Program-made: the position numbers and the translations under genes
Source: Ruminococcus sp. UBA4275
GTDB lineage: Bacteria > Bacillota > Clostridia > Oscillospirales > Ruminococcaceae
Reading direction: 5' to 3'
Assembly (NCBI GenBank): GCA_002395085.1
Contig: DGVV01000179.1
Span: forward strand, 1-26,361
Length of the DNA: 26,361 nt
Shown: in pieces, positions 14,455-22,333 of the stretch
Position numbering within the stretch: the stretch's first letter is position 1
Layout of the letters: each line of letters begins with the position of its first letter
The notes under the pieces: model-generated
What the model saw: only the letters and a program-made list of their open reading frames with translations
The model's database searches: none
What the model was told of the DNA's origin: nothing

Positions 14455-15369
14455 TTATCGCCCGACGCGCCGCAGCACCGCTTCAAAGTATTCCGGCAGC
14501 GGGCTGTCAAACGACAGCCACTCTCCCGTCACGGGATGCACAAAGCCGATTTTCCGCGCGTGCAGGCATTGCCCCTCAATCCCCTTCTCCGGCTTTCCGT
14601 ATACCGGATCGCCGTAGATCGGATGCCCGATGTACTTCATGTGAACGCGGATCTGATGCGTCCTGCCGGTCTCCAGTCGGCAGCGGATGTGCGTATGCCG
14701 CTCAAACTGCGCAATCTCTGCGTAATGCGTCACGGCATCTTTGGAATTGCGCTCCGTGACGCACATTCTCTGCCGGTCACGGGGGTCTCTGCCAATCGGC
14801 GCATGAACCGTGCCTTCCGGCTCTTTGAGTCTGCCGCAGATGACCGCCTCGTATTCGCGTTCAAACGAATGCACGGCGATCTGTTCCGCAAGTCCCAGAT
14901 GCGCACGGTCGGTTTTCGCGACAATCAGCAGGCCGCTTGTATCACGGTCGATGCGATGCACAATACCGGGGCGGATCACGCCGTTGATTGCGGAGAGACG
15001 CCCGGCACAGTGGTAAAGCAGCGCATTGACCAGCGTGCCGTCGGGATGCCCCGGTGCCGGATGCACCACCATCCCTTTCGGTTTATTGACCACCATCAGC
15101 TCTGCATCCTCATAGACAATCTCCAGCGGCAAATTCTGCGGCAGAACCTCCAGCTCCTGCGGCTCCGGCACCAGCACCATGACCGCATCGCCGGCTTTGA
15201 GCTTCTCATTTTTCTTCGCAGGTACGCCGTTTCGCAGGACAGCGCCCTGCTCCGCAAGCTGCTGAACCGCAGAACGGGTCAGCTCCGGCGCATTTGCGGC
15301 AAGCCACGCATCCAGACGCTTTCCGGCATCCTCCGGTGCAGCCGTCAGCCGAATCTCACGCGCCGGCAT
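14455..15369 (-). CDS. rluD: RluA/RluD-family 23S rRNA pseudouridine synthase
   Basis: Converts uridine to pseudouridine in RNA, by homology in large-subunit rRNA. The 304 residues have an S4 RNA-binding domain at about 17-75 and a catalytic domain from about 85. The active-site segment HRIDRDTSGLLIVAKT contains the catalytic aspartate D141. The later RLETGRTHQIRVH motif is also present. The frame is open upstream to 15495, but that part overlaps lspA in another frame; the ATG at 15369 has GGAGGAG 7 bases before it. The gene overlaps the end of lspA by 14 bases, so translation is probably coupled. Next to lspA this is the usual RluD/YlyB position in Firmicutes. Exact target uridines cannot be read from the sequence. 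Confidence 0.92.
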   Translation of the reverse strand: MPAREIRLTAAPEDAGKRLDAWLAANAPELTRSAVQQLAEQGAVLRNGVPAKKNEKLKAGDAVMVLVPEPQELEVLPQNLPLEIVYEDAELMVVNKPKGMVVHPAPGHPDGTLVNALLYHCAGRLSAINGVIRPGIVHRIDRDTSGLLIVAKTDRAHLGLAEQIAVHSFEREYEAVICGRLKEPEGTVHAPIGRDPRDRQRMCVTERNSKDAVTHYAEIAQFERHTHIRCRLETGRTHQIRVHMKYIGHPIYGDPVYGKPEKGIEGQCLHARKIGFVHPVTGEWLSFDSPLPEYFEAVLRRVGR

Positions 15370-15997
15370 CGGGATGCTCCTCCAGCATTTCCGCGGGCTC
15401 GGCATCGGGCAGCGTACCTGCCTCTGCGCGCATACCGGCATCCGGCAGCGTATCTGCCTCTGCAAGTTCGGGCGCACGCCGCGCATACGGTACACGCTCT
15501 GCCGTCTTCAGCTTCTTCGCCTCCGGCAGTTCCTTCTCCAGAAAGATCACGCCAATGAACATCAGCACCACGCCGATGCTGACGCAGACATCCGCAAAAT
15601 TGAAGACCGCAAAACGGAAAAGCTGCAAGTCTAAATAATCCACGACCGCGCCGCCGCGCCAGATCCGGTCAATCAGATTGCCCAGACCGCCCGCCGCAAT
15701 CAACGGGAGTGCGGCATACAGCCAGCGATGCTGCCTGCCGTGACGGTGCAGGAAATACAGGCAGAATGTGATCATCACGATGGGAAACACGATGAGGAAC
15801 AGCCGCGAACCGCTCAGCATACTGAATGCTGCGCCGCGGTTTTCGAGATAGCGCAGATGCATCCAATCGAGGCTGCCGATGGGCAGAAAGCTGCGTGCAG
15901 GCTGATCTTTGAGATTCGCAATCGCCCACAGCTTGATTGCCTGATCTGCACCTGTCAGCAGGGCGATCACAACGAGTACGATGAATAATGCAGTCAC
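15356..15997 (-). CDS. lspA: Lipoprotein signal peptidase (signal peptidase II)
   Basis: Membrane aspartic protease that removes signal peptides from prolipoproteins. Four membrane segments are visible, with the family motifs ENRGAAFS, GGLGNLIDR (catalytic D110) and FNFADVCVS (catalytic D136), counted from the GTG start. That GTG at 15997 is chosen because GGAGG lies 6 bases before it; the ATG at 16015 has no ribosome site and would place that GGAGG inside the gene. At 213 residues it is longer than usual (about 150-170) because of a hydrophilic Ala/Glu/Pro-rich C-terminal tail (about 155-213). Part of that tail is a duplicated 12-codon unit. It overlaps rluD by 14 bases. Confidence 0.93.
   Translation of the reverse strand: MTALFIVLVVIALLTGADQAIKLWAIANLKDQPARSFLPIGSLDWMHLRYLENRGAAFSMLSGSRLFLIVFPIVMITFCLYFLHRHGRQHRWLYAALPLIAAGGLGNLIDRIWRGGAVVDYLDLQLFRFAVFNFADVCVSIGVVLMFIGVIFLEKELPEAKKLKTAERVPYARRAPELAEADTLPDAGMRAEAGTLPDAEPAEMLEEHPDAGA
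15401..15463. repeat. 36-base tandem duplication in the lspA tail
   Basis: A 27-base sequence at 15401-15427 recurs at 15437-15463 with two mismatches and a period of 36 bases, exactly 12 codons. It encodes the repeated tail peptide AEA(D/G)TLPDA. A more decayed third copy may lie near 15365-15380. Confidence 0.75.
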
Positions 15998-16021
15998 AGG
16001 AAACCTCCGTATCATAAGAAA

Positions 16022-16056
16022 GGGGATCTGCGCGGCAAGCGCCCCCGCAGATCCCC
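16022..16056 (-). terminator. Hairpin terminator after divIVA
   Basis: Perfect 11-base arms GGGGATCTGCG (16022-16032) and CGCAGATCCCC (16046-16056). On the minus strand it lies 12 bases after the divIVA stop codon and is followed by the short T-rich TTTCTT. The weak T-tract suggests partial termination, letting some transcription reach lspA. Confidence 0.55.
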
Positions 16057-16068
16057 TGTGATTGTGTA

Positions 16069-16722
16069 TTAGTTGAACTGGTCGCGGCGGCTTTCAAAGG
16101 TCGCTGCTGCGACTTCACCGAACGGATCGGCAGCCGGCTGTTCCCCGACGATCTCCGCTTCCACCGTCTCCGCTGCTGTCTCAGCGGGGGCATCTGCGGC
16201 AGGGGTCTCCGCCTCCGCAGCAGGTACGGGATCAAATGCGCCGTCATCCTCCGGAATGCTGGCGATCATCTCCAGATGCTGCTTGTAGAGATCGAACAGT
16301 GCCTGCTTAAAGGAAGCGACCTGCTGCTTGGTCTCTGCGAGGGCAGCCTTCTGCGCCTCCACGCGCTCCGTGACAGCCTGAAGCTGTTCCTCGGAATTCA
16401 GCAGCGCCTCCGATTTCACGCTGTCCACAGATGCCTGCGCTTCAGCGGTGATCTGTGCTGCTTTCGCTTCCGCATCCGCGATGACCTCACGCGCCTGCTT
16501 CTGCGCACCCAGCAGCGCATTTTTGAGGTCGTCCTCTGTTTCCTTATATTCGCGTACCTTATCAGCGAGCAACTGAACCTTGTCATTGGATTCATCAAGA
16601 TTCTGCTGCATCAGACGCAGATCATTTTCGAGCTGCGCGAGGAAGGAGTCCACTTCCTCCGGGCTGTAGCCGAATTTGACCTTCTCAAACTTTTTCTTAT
16701 GAATGTCCTTCGCAGTGATCAT
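16069..16722 (-). CDS. divIVA: DivIVA-domain cell division protein
   Basis: Coiled-coil protein expected at curved membranes at the division site or pole. The N-terminal DivIVA domain (about residues 1-50) shows ITAKDIHKKKF, then KVKFGYSPEEVDSFL. A long coiled coil follows (about 30-150). The tail (about 155-217) is Ala/Glu/Pro-rich and probably disordered. AAAGGGGA lies 9 bases before the ATG. It is 48 bases downstream of sepF, the common Firmicutes arrangement, and is followed by a hairpin terminator. Confidence 0.9.
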   Translation of the reverse strand: MITAKDIHKKKFEKVKFGYSPEEVDSFLAQLENDLRLMQQNLDESNDKVQLLADKVREYKETEDDLKNALLGAQKQAREVIADAEAKAAQITAEAQASVDSVKSEALLNSEEQLQAVTERVEAQKAALAETKQQVASFKQALFDLYKQHLEMIASIPEDDGAFDPVPAAEAETPAADAPAETAAETVEAEIVGEQPAADPFGEVAAATFESRRDQFN

Positions 16723-16770
16723 GGCACTTGTTCCCCTTTCTTAGAAATCAGAATATTTGTCTGTTCGGGA

Positions 16771-17331
16771 TTACATGATGACGCCGTTGGTCTCCAGCTC
16801 GTTGACCAGATCCTCACCGATGAAGCCGACATTATACGGCGTAATAATATAGGTGAGATTTGCAACAGGCTTGAGGCTGCCGCCGTTTGCATACGCCACG
16901 CCGACGAGGAAGTCGATGATACGGCGCTTATTCTCAGCAGATGCAGTTTCGAGATTCAGCACAACGGTCTTCTTGGAGATCAGGTGATCTGCAATCTGCT
17001 TTGCATCGGTAAAGACCTCCGGCTTGACCAGCACGACCTGAAGCTGTGCCGTAGCCTGAATATTCACGACCTTGTTATCGCGCTCCGGCTGCTGCTGCTT
17101 GGGCGGATACTCCGCCTCCGGCTTATAGGCAGGCTCTCTGCGCTCGCGCTGAACCGGCTCACGCTGGATCTCGCGCGGTCTCTCCTCCGGCTCACGCTCA
17201 CGCTCGCGCACAGCGGGCTCGGATCTGCGCTCAGGCGCCCGGTATTCTCTGGTTTCGCGCACCGGTTCGGTCTCGTAGGAATCATCTTCCGGCGGCGCAA
17301 AGAAATCTTTGATGCTGTCAAACATTTTCAT
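16771..17331 (-). CDS. sepF: Cell division protein SepF
   Basis: FtsZ-binding membrane anchor of the divisome. The N-terminus MKMFDSIKDFFAPPEDD is the expected amphipathic membrane-targeting helix. The C-terminal SepF domain (about residues 87-178) has PEVFTDAKQIADHL, VVLNLE, RRIIDFLVGVAYANGG and ITPYNV. Between them (about 25-85) is an unusually charged linker dominated by Arg and Glu with many Pro. The total of 186 residues is slightly long for the family. AGGAG lies 8 bases before the ATG. It is 87 bases downstream of yggS and upstream of divIVA. Confidence 0.95.
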   Translation of the reverse strand: MKMFDSIKDFFAPPEDDSYETEPVRETREYRAPERRSEPAVREREREPEERPREIQREPVQRERREPAYKPEAEYPPKQQQPERDNKVVNIQATAQLQVVLVKPEVFTDAKQIADHLISKKTVVLNLETASAENKRRIIDFLVGVAYANGGSLKPVANLTYIITPYNVGFIGEDLVNELETNGVIM

Positions 17332-17418
17332 CTGGGACTCTCCTTTTCTTTCTGGACGCAGGCACGGCAGTCTGGCGGCGTCTGCATGATTTACATGATG
17401 AGCGGCGAAAAGCGGTAA

Positions 17419-18141
17419 TTACTGCTGCGCCGGATAAATGCGCGGTCCGAACAATGCGCTGCCGATGCGGACGAGCGTAGAGCCGTGCCGAATGGCAGCA
17501 GCGTAGTCACCGGACATTCCCATTGAGAGGATATGCAGCGGTGCTTCCTGCGAGAGCTGCGCATAGAGTGCTTCCATTTTTGCAAAGACAGCGTCCTGCT
17601 CTGCGGGATCTGCCGTCGGGGGCGGAATGGTCATCAGCCCTTCGGCACGCAGATGCGGCAGCTTCAGCACCTCTTTGAGGAGCTGCGGAAGCTGATCCGG
17701 CGAGACACCGGATTTAGACGCTTCGCCGCCGATATTGACCTCCAGCAGCACCGGCATACAGATTCCCTGCTGTGCGGCAGCTTTGTCGATCGCTCCGGCG
17801 AGATGCAGGCTGTCCACAGAATGGATCAGCGTGACCTTATCTATAATCTGCTTCACCTTATTGGTTTGCAGATGCCCGATGAACTGCACCTGTGCAGATT
17901 CACGGTAAAATGCGCGCTTGGAGAGAAACTCCTGCACGCGGTTTTCGCCCAGCACGGTAATGCCCGCGTCAACGGCGGTATTGATGAGCTGCGGATCAAC
18001 GGTTTTGGTAACAGCCATCAGCGTGACATCAGCAGGATCTCTGCCCGCATCTGCGCAGGCATCTGTGATATTCTGCCGGATCACGGCGAGGCGTTCCAGA
18101 ACGGCGTCCTTCTGTGCAGCGGTAACGGTTTCAGCCGCCAT
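17419..18141 (-). CDS. yggS: YggS-family pyridoxal phosphate homeostasis protein
   Basis: PLP-binding TIM-barrel protein of 240 residues, without known enzyme activity, that buffers pyridoxal phosphate and affects amino-acid and keto-acid balance. The PLP lysine is K46 in AVTKTV. Other family segments are GENRVQEF, FIGHLQTNK, SMGMSGDY and RIGSALFGPR. AAAGGGGTG lies 7 bases before the ATG. The start overlaps the end of the adaptor gene by 11 bases. Placement just before sepF is the common Firmicutes order (ylmE-sepF). Confidence 0.93.
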   Translation of the reverse strand: MAAETVTAAQKDAVLERLAVIRQNITDACADAGRDPADVTLMAVTKTVDPQLINTAVDAGITVLGENRVQEFLSKRAFYRESAQVQFIGHLQTNKVKQIIDKVTLIHSVDSLHLAGAIDKAAAQQGICMPVLLEVNIGGEASKSGVSPDQLPQLLKEVLKLPHLRAEGLMTIPPPTADPAEQDAVFAKMEALYAQLSQEAPLHILSMGMSGDYAAAIRHGSTLVRIGSALFGPRIYPAQQ

Positions 18142-19387
18142 CCGCCATCACCCCTTTCACGATGATCTCGTCATAGAGGGCGACATATCCGCTGCCTGCA
18201 TCGAGTGCAGACAGGTAGTAATTTTCGTCCTTATAGATCTCCTGAACTCTGCGGAACTCCGGTGTTTCACCGACCAGCACGTACACACCCAGCACATCCT
18301 TCTCCGTCCGGACAGTGACATTGCCGTCCTCGTCCTTTTCGGTGACTTCCATATCCTTGAAGCGGATTGCAGATTTCGGGATGCGGATGCCCTCGACGGA
18401 ATCGCGCAGAATCTCAACCCGCTCCGCACGGTGCTGCACGATGTCATGCGTGATCTGATCACAGCGCAGCAGCGCCTGCGTGCGGGAGATGTCGCCTGTC
18501 GAAAGCAGAGAAACGACCTTCACCCGAAGCGGGCGGGAGAGCGATTCCAGCCGGACCGTAACCGTATCATCGACGGAAAGTCTGAGCTTGGTATTATCAA
18601 AAACGCCCGCAATATACCACGAATAGCCGTCCACGAGTTTTCCGATTGCATCCGAGGTATCGACATCGGGGGCGCCCTCATCGGAGACAGCTTCGATCTG
18701 TTCAGGCGTCAGCAGTCTGGCGGAATCGGAGCTGAGGATATTCTCATAGCCGTCCGCATAGCTGATAAAATAGGCACTCCGGTCAGCGAGTCTGGTTTCC
18801 AGCGGCGCAGTTTTCTGCGCATTCAGCGCACTGATTTCGGATTCCAGCGCAGTAATCCGGCTGCTGTAGTTGACATCCGGATTTGTAATCTTCTCATAGG
18901 TGCTGAGCAGGACGGTCATTTCCTGTTTGCAGTCCGCAATCGCGCTGAAATTACCGCTTTCGCGGAGGCGCACCATTGTCTTATACTGCTCCTCCATCAG
19001 CGCAGAGATGCTGGCAGGCTGTGCGTGTTCCGTTGTGCCGGGATTCTCGATTTTCCGGAGCATATTCAGCTCGTCCTGTTTTTCGGCAATGCGCCGTCTC
19101 AGGTCAATCTGATCCTCCGAATCATAGATCTCAGCAATCACGCTGCCGACACCGAGTTTTGCGCCGTCATCGGCACAATAGCGGACAGCACCCGTACCGC
19201 TGTAGCGCAGCACAGACTCATCCCGGATGTAAACGCCCTGGAAATGCGAGGAATCCGTCACCTCATAGTAAGTTGCGTTGACTGTTTCATAATCCTGAAA
19301 CAGCAGGTGATAGAAGATCGTGGAGGCGAGAACAACAGCGAACACCAGCAGGAGCATCTTGAGGATCCGCGTTGTGATCTCGTTCAT
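18131..19387 (-). CDS. HlyD-like membrane-fusion/adaptor protein
   Basis: A 418-residue protein with one N-terminal membrane segment (about residues 9-27) and the rest probably outside the cell. The layout fits a HlyD/RND-type adaptor: a beta-rich barrel-like part (about 40-90), a helical hairpin with coiled-coil character (about 90-205), and a C-terminal beta part (about 255-415). No transporter gene is adjacent, so a classical export role is doubtful. Such genes do occur beside yggS-sepF-divIVA in clostridia, and an envelope or division role is a reasonable guess. It starts 6 bases after the hfq stop codon and has no evident Shine-Dalgarno site, which suggests translational coupling to hfq. 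Confidence 0.8.
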   Translation of the reverse strand: MNEITTRILKMLLLVFAVVLASTIFYHLLFQDYETVNATYYEVTDSSHFQGVYIRDESVLRYSGTGAVRYCADDGAKLGVGSVIAEIYDSEDQIDLRRRIAEKQDELNMLRKIENPGTTEHAQPASISALMEEQYKTMVRLRESGNFSAIADCKQEMTVLLSTYEKITNPDVNYSSRITALESEISALNAQKTAPLETRLADRSAYFISYADGYENILSSDSARLLTPEQIEAVSDEGAPDVDTSDAIGKLVDGYSWYIAGVFDNTKLRLSVDDTVTVRLESLSRPLRVKVVSLLSTGDISRTQALLRCDQITHDIVQHRAERVEILRDSVEGIRIPKSAIRFKDMEVTEKDEDGNVTVRTEKDVLGVYVLVGETPEFRRVQEIYKDENYYLSALDAGSGYVALYDEIIVKGVMADGG

Positions 19388-19393
19388 AGGGCA

Positions 19394-19645
19394 TTAGTCA
19401 GCGTTTTCGCGCTGCTCCATCGCATCGAGGATCGAGATCGGTCTGACCGGCACGATGGTCGAAATAGCGTGCTTATAAACAAGCTGCTGCTTGCCGTCGG
19501 TTTCGAGGATGACGATGAACTGATCAAAGCCGCGGATGATGCCCTTGAACTGGAAGCCGTTGGTCAGGAAGATGGTCAGCGGCAGGCGGTCCTTGCGTGC
19601 CTGATTCAGAAAAACATCCTGTAAGTTAAGTCCCTTATTGGTCAT
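19394..19645 (-). CDS. hfq: RNA chaperone Hfq
   Basis: Sm-like RNA chaperone of 83 residues, a typical Gram-positive length with no long C-terminal tail. Sm1 shows LTIFLTNGFQFKGIIRGFD and FIVIL; Sm2 shows the diagnostic YKHAIST. It starts with NLQDVFLNQARK, the proximal-face helix. As a hexamer it binds small RNAs and mRNAs. Its own promoter candidate lies at the end of miaA, with a leader of about 90 bases containing inverted repeats. The adaptor gene follows after 6 bases. Confidence 0.96.
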   Translation of the reverse strand: MTNKGLNLQDVFLNQARKDRLPLTIFLTNGFQFKGIIRGFDQFIVILETDGKQQLVYKHAISTIVPVRPISILDAMEQRENAD

Positions 19646-19751
19646 GGTTACTTTGCCTCATTTCTTTGGTTTTACAAATTATGTAGTACGGTGGAGCGGT
19701 TCGGCGGGGCATAGTACGCCCATGAACAACTACACATCATATATTATACCA
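19646..19751 (-). promoter_or_regulatory. hfq promoter candidate and structured leader
   Basis: On the minus strand TGGTATAAT (19743-19751) is a good extended -10; it overlaps the stop codon of miaA. No clear -35 is visible. The leader of about 90 bases can form an inner hairpin GGGC/GCCC (about 19707-19721) inside an outer GTAGT/ACTAC pair (19729-19733 with 19683-19687). A site for self-regulation is possible. Confidence 0.5.
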
Positions 19752-20697
19752 CATCCTGCTGCCATTTCGCTATGATTTTTTGGCAGTTTTCAAAAATTCC
19801 ACAATTCCCACAAATCTTATCACGGACGATCCACCGAATATCAGCATTTCGACGAAACCAAGTTCCCTGCCGTTTGGCGTAGCGGCAGGTTTCCTGCTTG
19901 ATGCGCGCCACGCCGTCTGCAAGCGGTTCTTCGCCGGCAAGCCACGGCAGCAGTTCCTTGTAGCCGATTGCCATTGCGGCGGTGGTGCGGCGTCTGCCGC
20001 TGTCATATTCTGCGCGCACTTCCTCCAGCAGACCCGTATCCAGCATCAGGTCTACACGCTTTCGGATGCGGTCATACTGCTTTTCGCGGTCTGCAAAGCC
20101 GATGCCGATGCGCAGAATCTCCCACGGCGCAGGAACTGCCCTGCTGCGTCTTGCGTGTTCGCTGAGGGGGATGCCGGTCAGTTCGTAGACCTCCAGTGCG
20201 CGGATGATGCGCCGCAGATTGTTCTCATGCAGCCGCGCCGCAGATTCGGGGTCGCACTGCACGAGACGTTCACGCAGAGCGGTGCGTCCAAGCGTCTCCG
20301 ATTCACGTTCCAGCCGCGCACGGATCTCCGGCGCAGAGGGAATATCCGGAAACTGAATGTTGTCCAGCAGCGAATCGAGATACAGCCCCGTTCCGCCGAC
20401 AATCACCGGAATCTTTCCTTTTGCATGAATCTCCGCGATTTTCGCGCGCGCCATCTCCACGTACATGGCAACCGAACAGGCTTCATCCGGCGGCAGCACC
20501 GAGATCAGGTGATGCGGGATGCCCTGCATTTCGTCTGCGGTCGGCTTTGCAGTCGCAATGTCCAGCCCCTCATAAATCTGCATGGAGTCTGCCGAGATGA
20601 CCTCGCCGCCGTAAGCCTGCGCGATCTCGACGCCCAGCGCCGTCTTGCCCGATGCTGTCGCACCGCAGACCGCGATGACAGGCGGTTTCTTTTCCAT
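19744..20697 (-). CDS. miaA: tRNA dimethylallyltransferase
   Basis: Adds a dimethylallyl group to A37 of tRNAs that read codons starting with U. The 317 residues include the P-loop GATASGKT (12-19), the DSMQIY segment, the GGTGLYLDSLL segment and the late TRRFAKRQ-like QETCRYAKRQGTWF. The ATG at 20697 is preferred to the GTG at 20706 because GAGAGGT has proper spacing only for the former. It starts 33 bases after the GNAT gene. Its stop codon lies inside the hfq promoter candidate. Confidence 0.95.
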   Translation of the reverse strand: MEKKPPVIAVCGATASGKTALGVEIAQAYGGEVISADSMQIYEGLDIATAKPTADEMQGIPHHLISVLPPDEACSVAMYVEMARAKIAEIHAKGKIPVIVGGTGLYLDSLLDNIQFPDIPSAPEIRARLERESETLGRTALRERLVQCDPESAARLHENNLRRIIRALEVYELTGIPLSEHARRSRAVPAPWEILRIGIGFADREKQYDRIRKRVDLMLDTGLLEEVRAEYDSGRRRTTAAMAIGYKELLPWLAGEEPLADGVARIKQETCRYAKRQGTWFRRNADIRWIVRDKICGNCGIFENCQKIIAKWQQDVV

Positions 20698-20730
20698 TGC
20701 ATACACCTCTCTTTGCTGCGGGATGATGGT

Positions 20731-21210
20731 TCAGAGTGTTTTGTAGTAGGGGCAGATATTGACATAGCTGCCGTCCGGCATCCGGAAGCCGCCTTTGATC
20801 GTGCCAAGCTGTTCAAATCCAAGCGACTCATACAGATGCCGCGCCGGCGCATTGCTTTCCACAACTGCATTGAATTGCAGCACGCGGAAGCCGTGTGCCT
20901 TGCCCTGCGTCAGGCAATCCCGCACGAGTGCCGCCCCGATGTGTCTGCCGCGGGCATCTCCGCGCACAGCATAGCTTGCATTGCAGATATGCCCGCACCG
21001 CCCGACATTATTCGGGTGCAGAATGTACAGCCCGAAGATCTCGCCGTTTTCTTCCGCAACAGCGGTATAGGTCTGTGCCGCGAAAAACGCCGCACCGGTT
21101 TCCGGTGTCAGCATTTCCTCCTGCGGGAAGGCATCGCCTGCCGCGACAACCTCATTCCACACCGCATTCATCTGCGGGAGATCATTTTCCGTATAGGGTC
21201 GGATCGTCAT
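20731..21210 (-). CDS. GNAT-family N-acetyltransferase
   Basis: Acetyl-CoA-dependent acetyltransferase of 159 residues. The acetyl-CoA loop is DARGRHIGAAL (about 85-95), after the SYAVRGD strand, and the C-terminal NAPARHLYESLGFE is GNAT motif B. The overall layout resembles phosphinothricin-acetyltransferase-like members, but the substrate is unknown. The ATG overlaps the stop codon of the upstream O-acetyltransferase gene (ATGA), so the two are translationally coupled. Confidence 0.9.
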   Translation of the reverse strand: MTIRPYTENDLPQMNAVWNEVVAAGDAFPQEEMLTPETGAAFFAAQTYTAVAEENGEIFGLYILHPNNVGRCGHICNASYAVRGDARGRHIGAALVRDCLTQGKAHGFRVLQFNAVVESNAPARHLYESLGFEQLGTIKGGFRMPDGSYVNICPYYKTL

Positions 21211-21821
21211 ACCGTTTCATCCTTCCTGTCCTCCGGCGCGGCGGGATAGCGATGCTTGTCCGCTTCTGTGATCTGCCGCATCACACGGCACGGATTGCCC
21301 ACTGCAATCACGCCGGAAGGAATATCGCGCGTAACAACGCTTCCCGCGCCGATCACCGTATTGCTGCCGATGGTCACGCCGGGCAGAACGGTCACATTCG
21401 CGCCGAACCACACATTATCCCCGACCGTAATCGGCAGTGCCACTTCGAGTCCTGCATTGCGCTGCTGCGTATCCAGTGCGTGATTTGCCGTGGTAAACAC
21501 GCAGTTCGGTGCGATAAAGACATGATCCCCGAACGTAATCGGTGCGCCGTCCAGCATAATCGCGTTGTAATTTGCAAAAAACGCCTTGCCAACGCGCACA
21601 TTGTACCCGTAATCGCAGCGGAAGGGCGGCAGAATCATGCAGTCATCCTCCATGCTTCCGAGAATCTGCTTCAGAAGTGCGCGCTGCTTCTCCGTTTCAG
21701 AGGGTTTGAGTTGATTGTATTCCCAGCACAGATCCATACAGTGAAAGCGGAGTTTTTCCAGCTCCTTGTCGTAGTTGGCGTCGTAGAGATAGCCCGCCTC
21801 GGCTTTTTCACGTTCTGTCAT
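21207..21821 (-). CDS. Maltose/galactoside O-acetyltransferase (left-handed beta-helix)
   Basis: Cytosolic sugar O-acetyltransferase of the LacA/Maa/NodL family, 204 residues. The N-terminal MTEREKAEAGYLYDANYDKEL is the Maa-type cap. Hexapeptide repeats form the beta-helix from about residue 65 to 185. The catalytic histidine is H114 in TTANHALD. The GNPCRVMRQI end is typical. Substrate may be maltose, glucose or another sugar. It overlaps both neighbours by ATGA junctions (NUDIX upstream, GNAT downstream), so the three are coupled. Confidence 0.93.
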   Translation of the reverse strand: MTEREKAEAGYLYDANYDKELEKLRFHCMDLCWEYNQLKPSETEKQRALLKQILGSMEDDCMILPPFRCDYGYNVRVGKAFFANYNAIMLDGAPITFGDHVFIAPNCVFTTANHALDTQQRNAGLEVALPITVGDNVWFGANVTVLPGVTIGSNTVIGAGSVVTRDIPSGVIAVGNPCRVMRQITEADKHRYPAAPEDRKDETV

Positions 21822-22306
21822 GCCATTTCCTCCAGTTCATTGGTCACGATATGCTGAATGCCTGCCGGGAGCGGTCCTTTCAGATCACGGAAAAAAACGG
21901 GAACGAGCTGCTCCGGCGTATCCGGAGATACCCAGCGCAGGAATTCCGGCAGACCCGTTCCCGCGCAGCTCTTGCAGACCGGCTCGAAATCCGCCGGCAC
22001 TTTCATGTAATAGTAGAAGGAAATCTCCTGCACGACCGCGTCCTTGTGAAACGGGCTGCGGAACAGAGTCTCATGGATGAAGCCCAGCCGGTCGATCTCC
22101 ATGCGGCAGCCGGTCTCCTCGTATACCTCGCGCACGATTGCCTCATCGGCAGTTTCCCCGAATTGCATCCTGCCGCCGACTGAATACAGGTAATCCTCAC
22201 CGGCATTGCCCGCCATCAGCAGCAGGCCGTTCCGGCGGATGACCGCGCCGACGCGCAGATTCAGATAGCCGCCGTTCCCGACGGGCAAAGTCAGATCAGC
22301 GCCCAT
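21818..22306 (-). CDS. NUDIX hydrolase
   Basis: Hydrolyses nucleoside-diphosphate-linked compounds; substrate unknown. The 162 residues contain a complete NUDIX box from G45 through E51 to R59-E60, E63-E64 and G66 (pattern GX5EX7REUXEEXGU). The leading glycine-rich strand and the RWVSPDTPEQLVP segment after the box are usual for MutT-like proteins. AAGGAG lies 10 bases before the ATG. It starts 27 bases after the protease gene and overlaps the O-acetyltransferase start. Confidence 0.93.
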   Translation of the reverse strand: MGADLTLPVGNGGYLNLRVGAVIRRNGLLLMAGNAGEDYLYSVGGRMQFGETADEAIVREVYEETGCRMEIDRLGFIHETLFRSPFHKDAVVQEISFYYYMKVPADFEPVCKSCAGTGLPEFLRWVSPDTPEQLVPVFFRDLKGPLPAGIQHIVTNELEEMA

Positions 22307-22333
22307 GTTGGTTATTCTCCTTACGATGATGAT

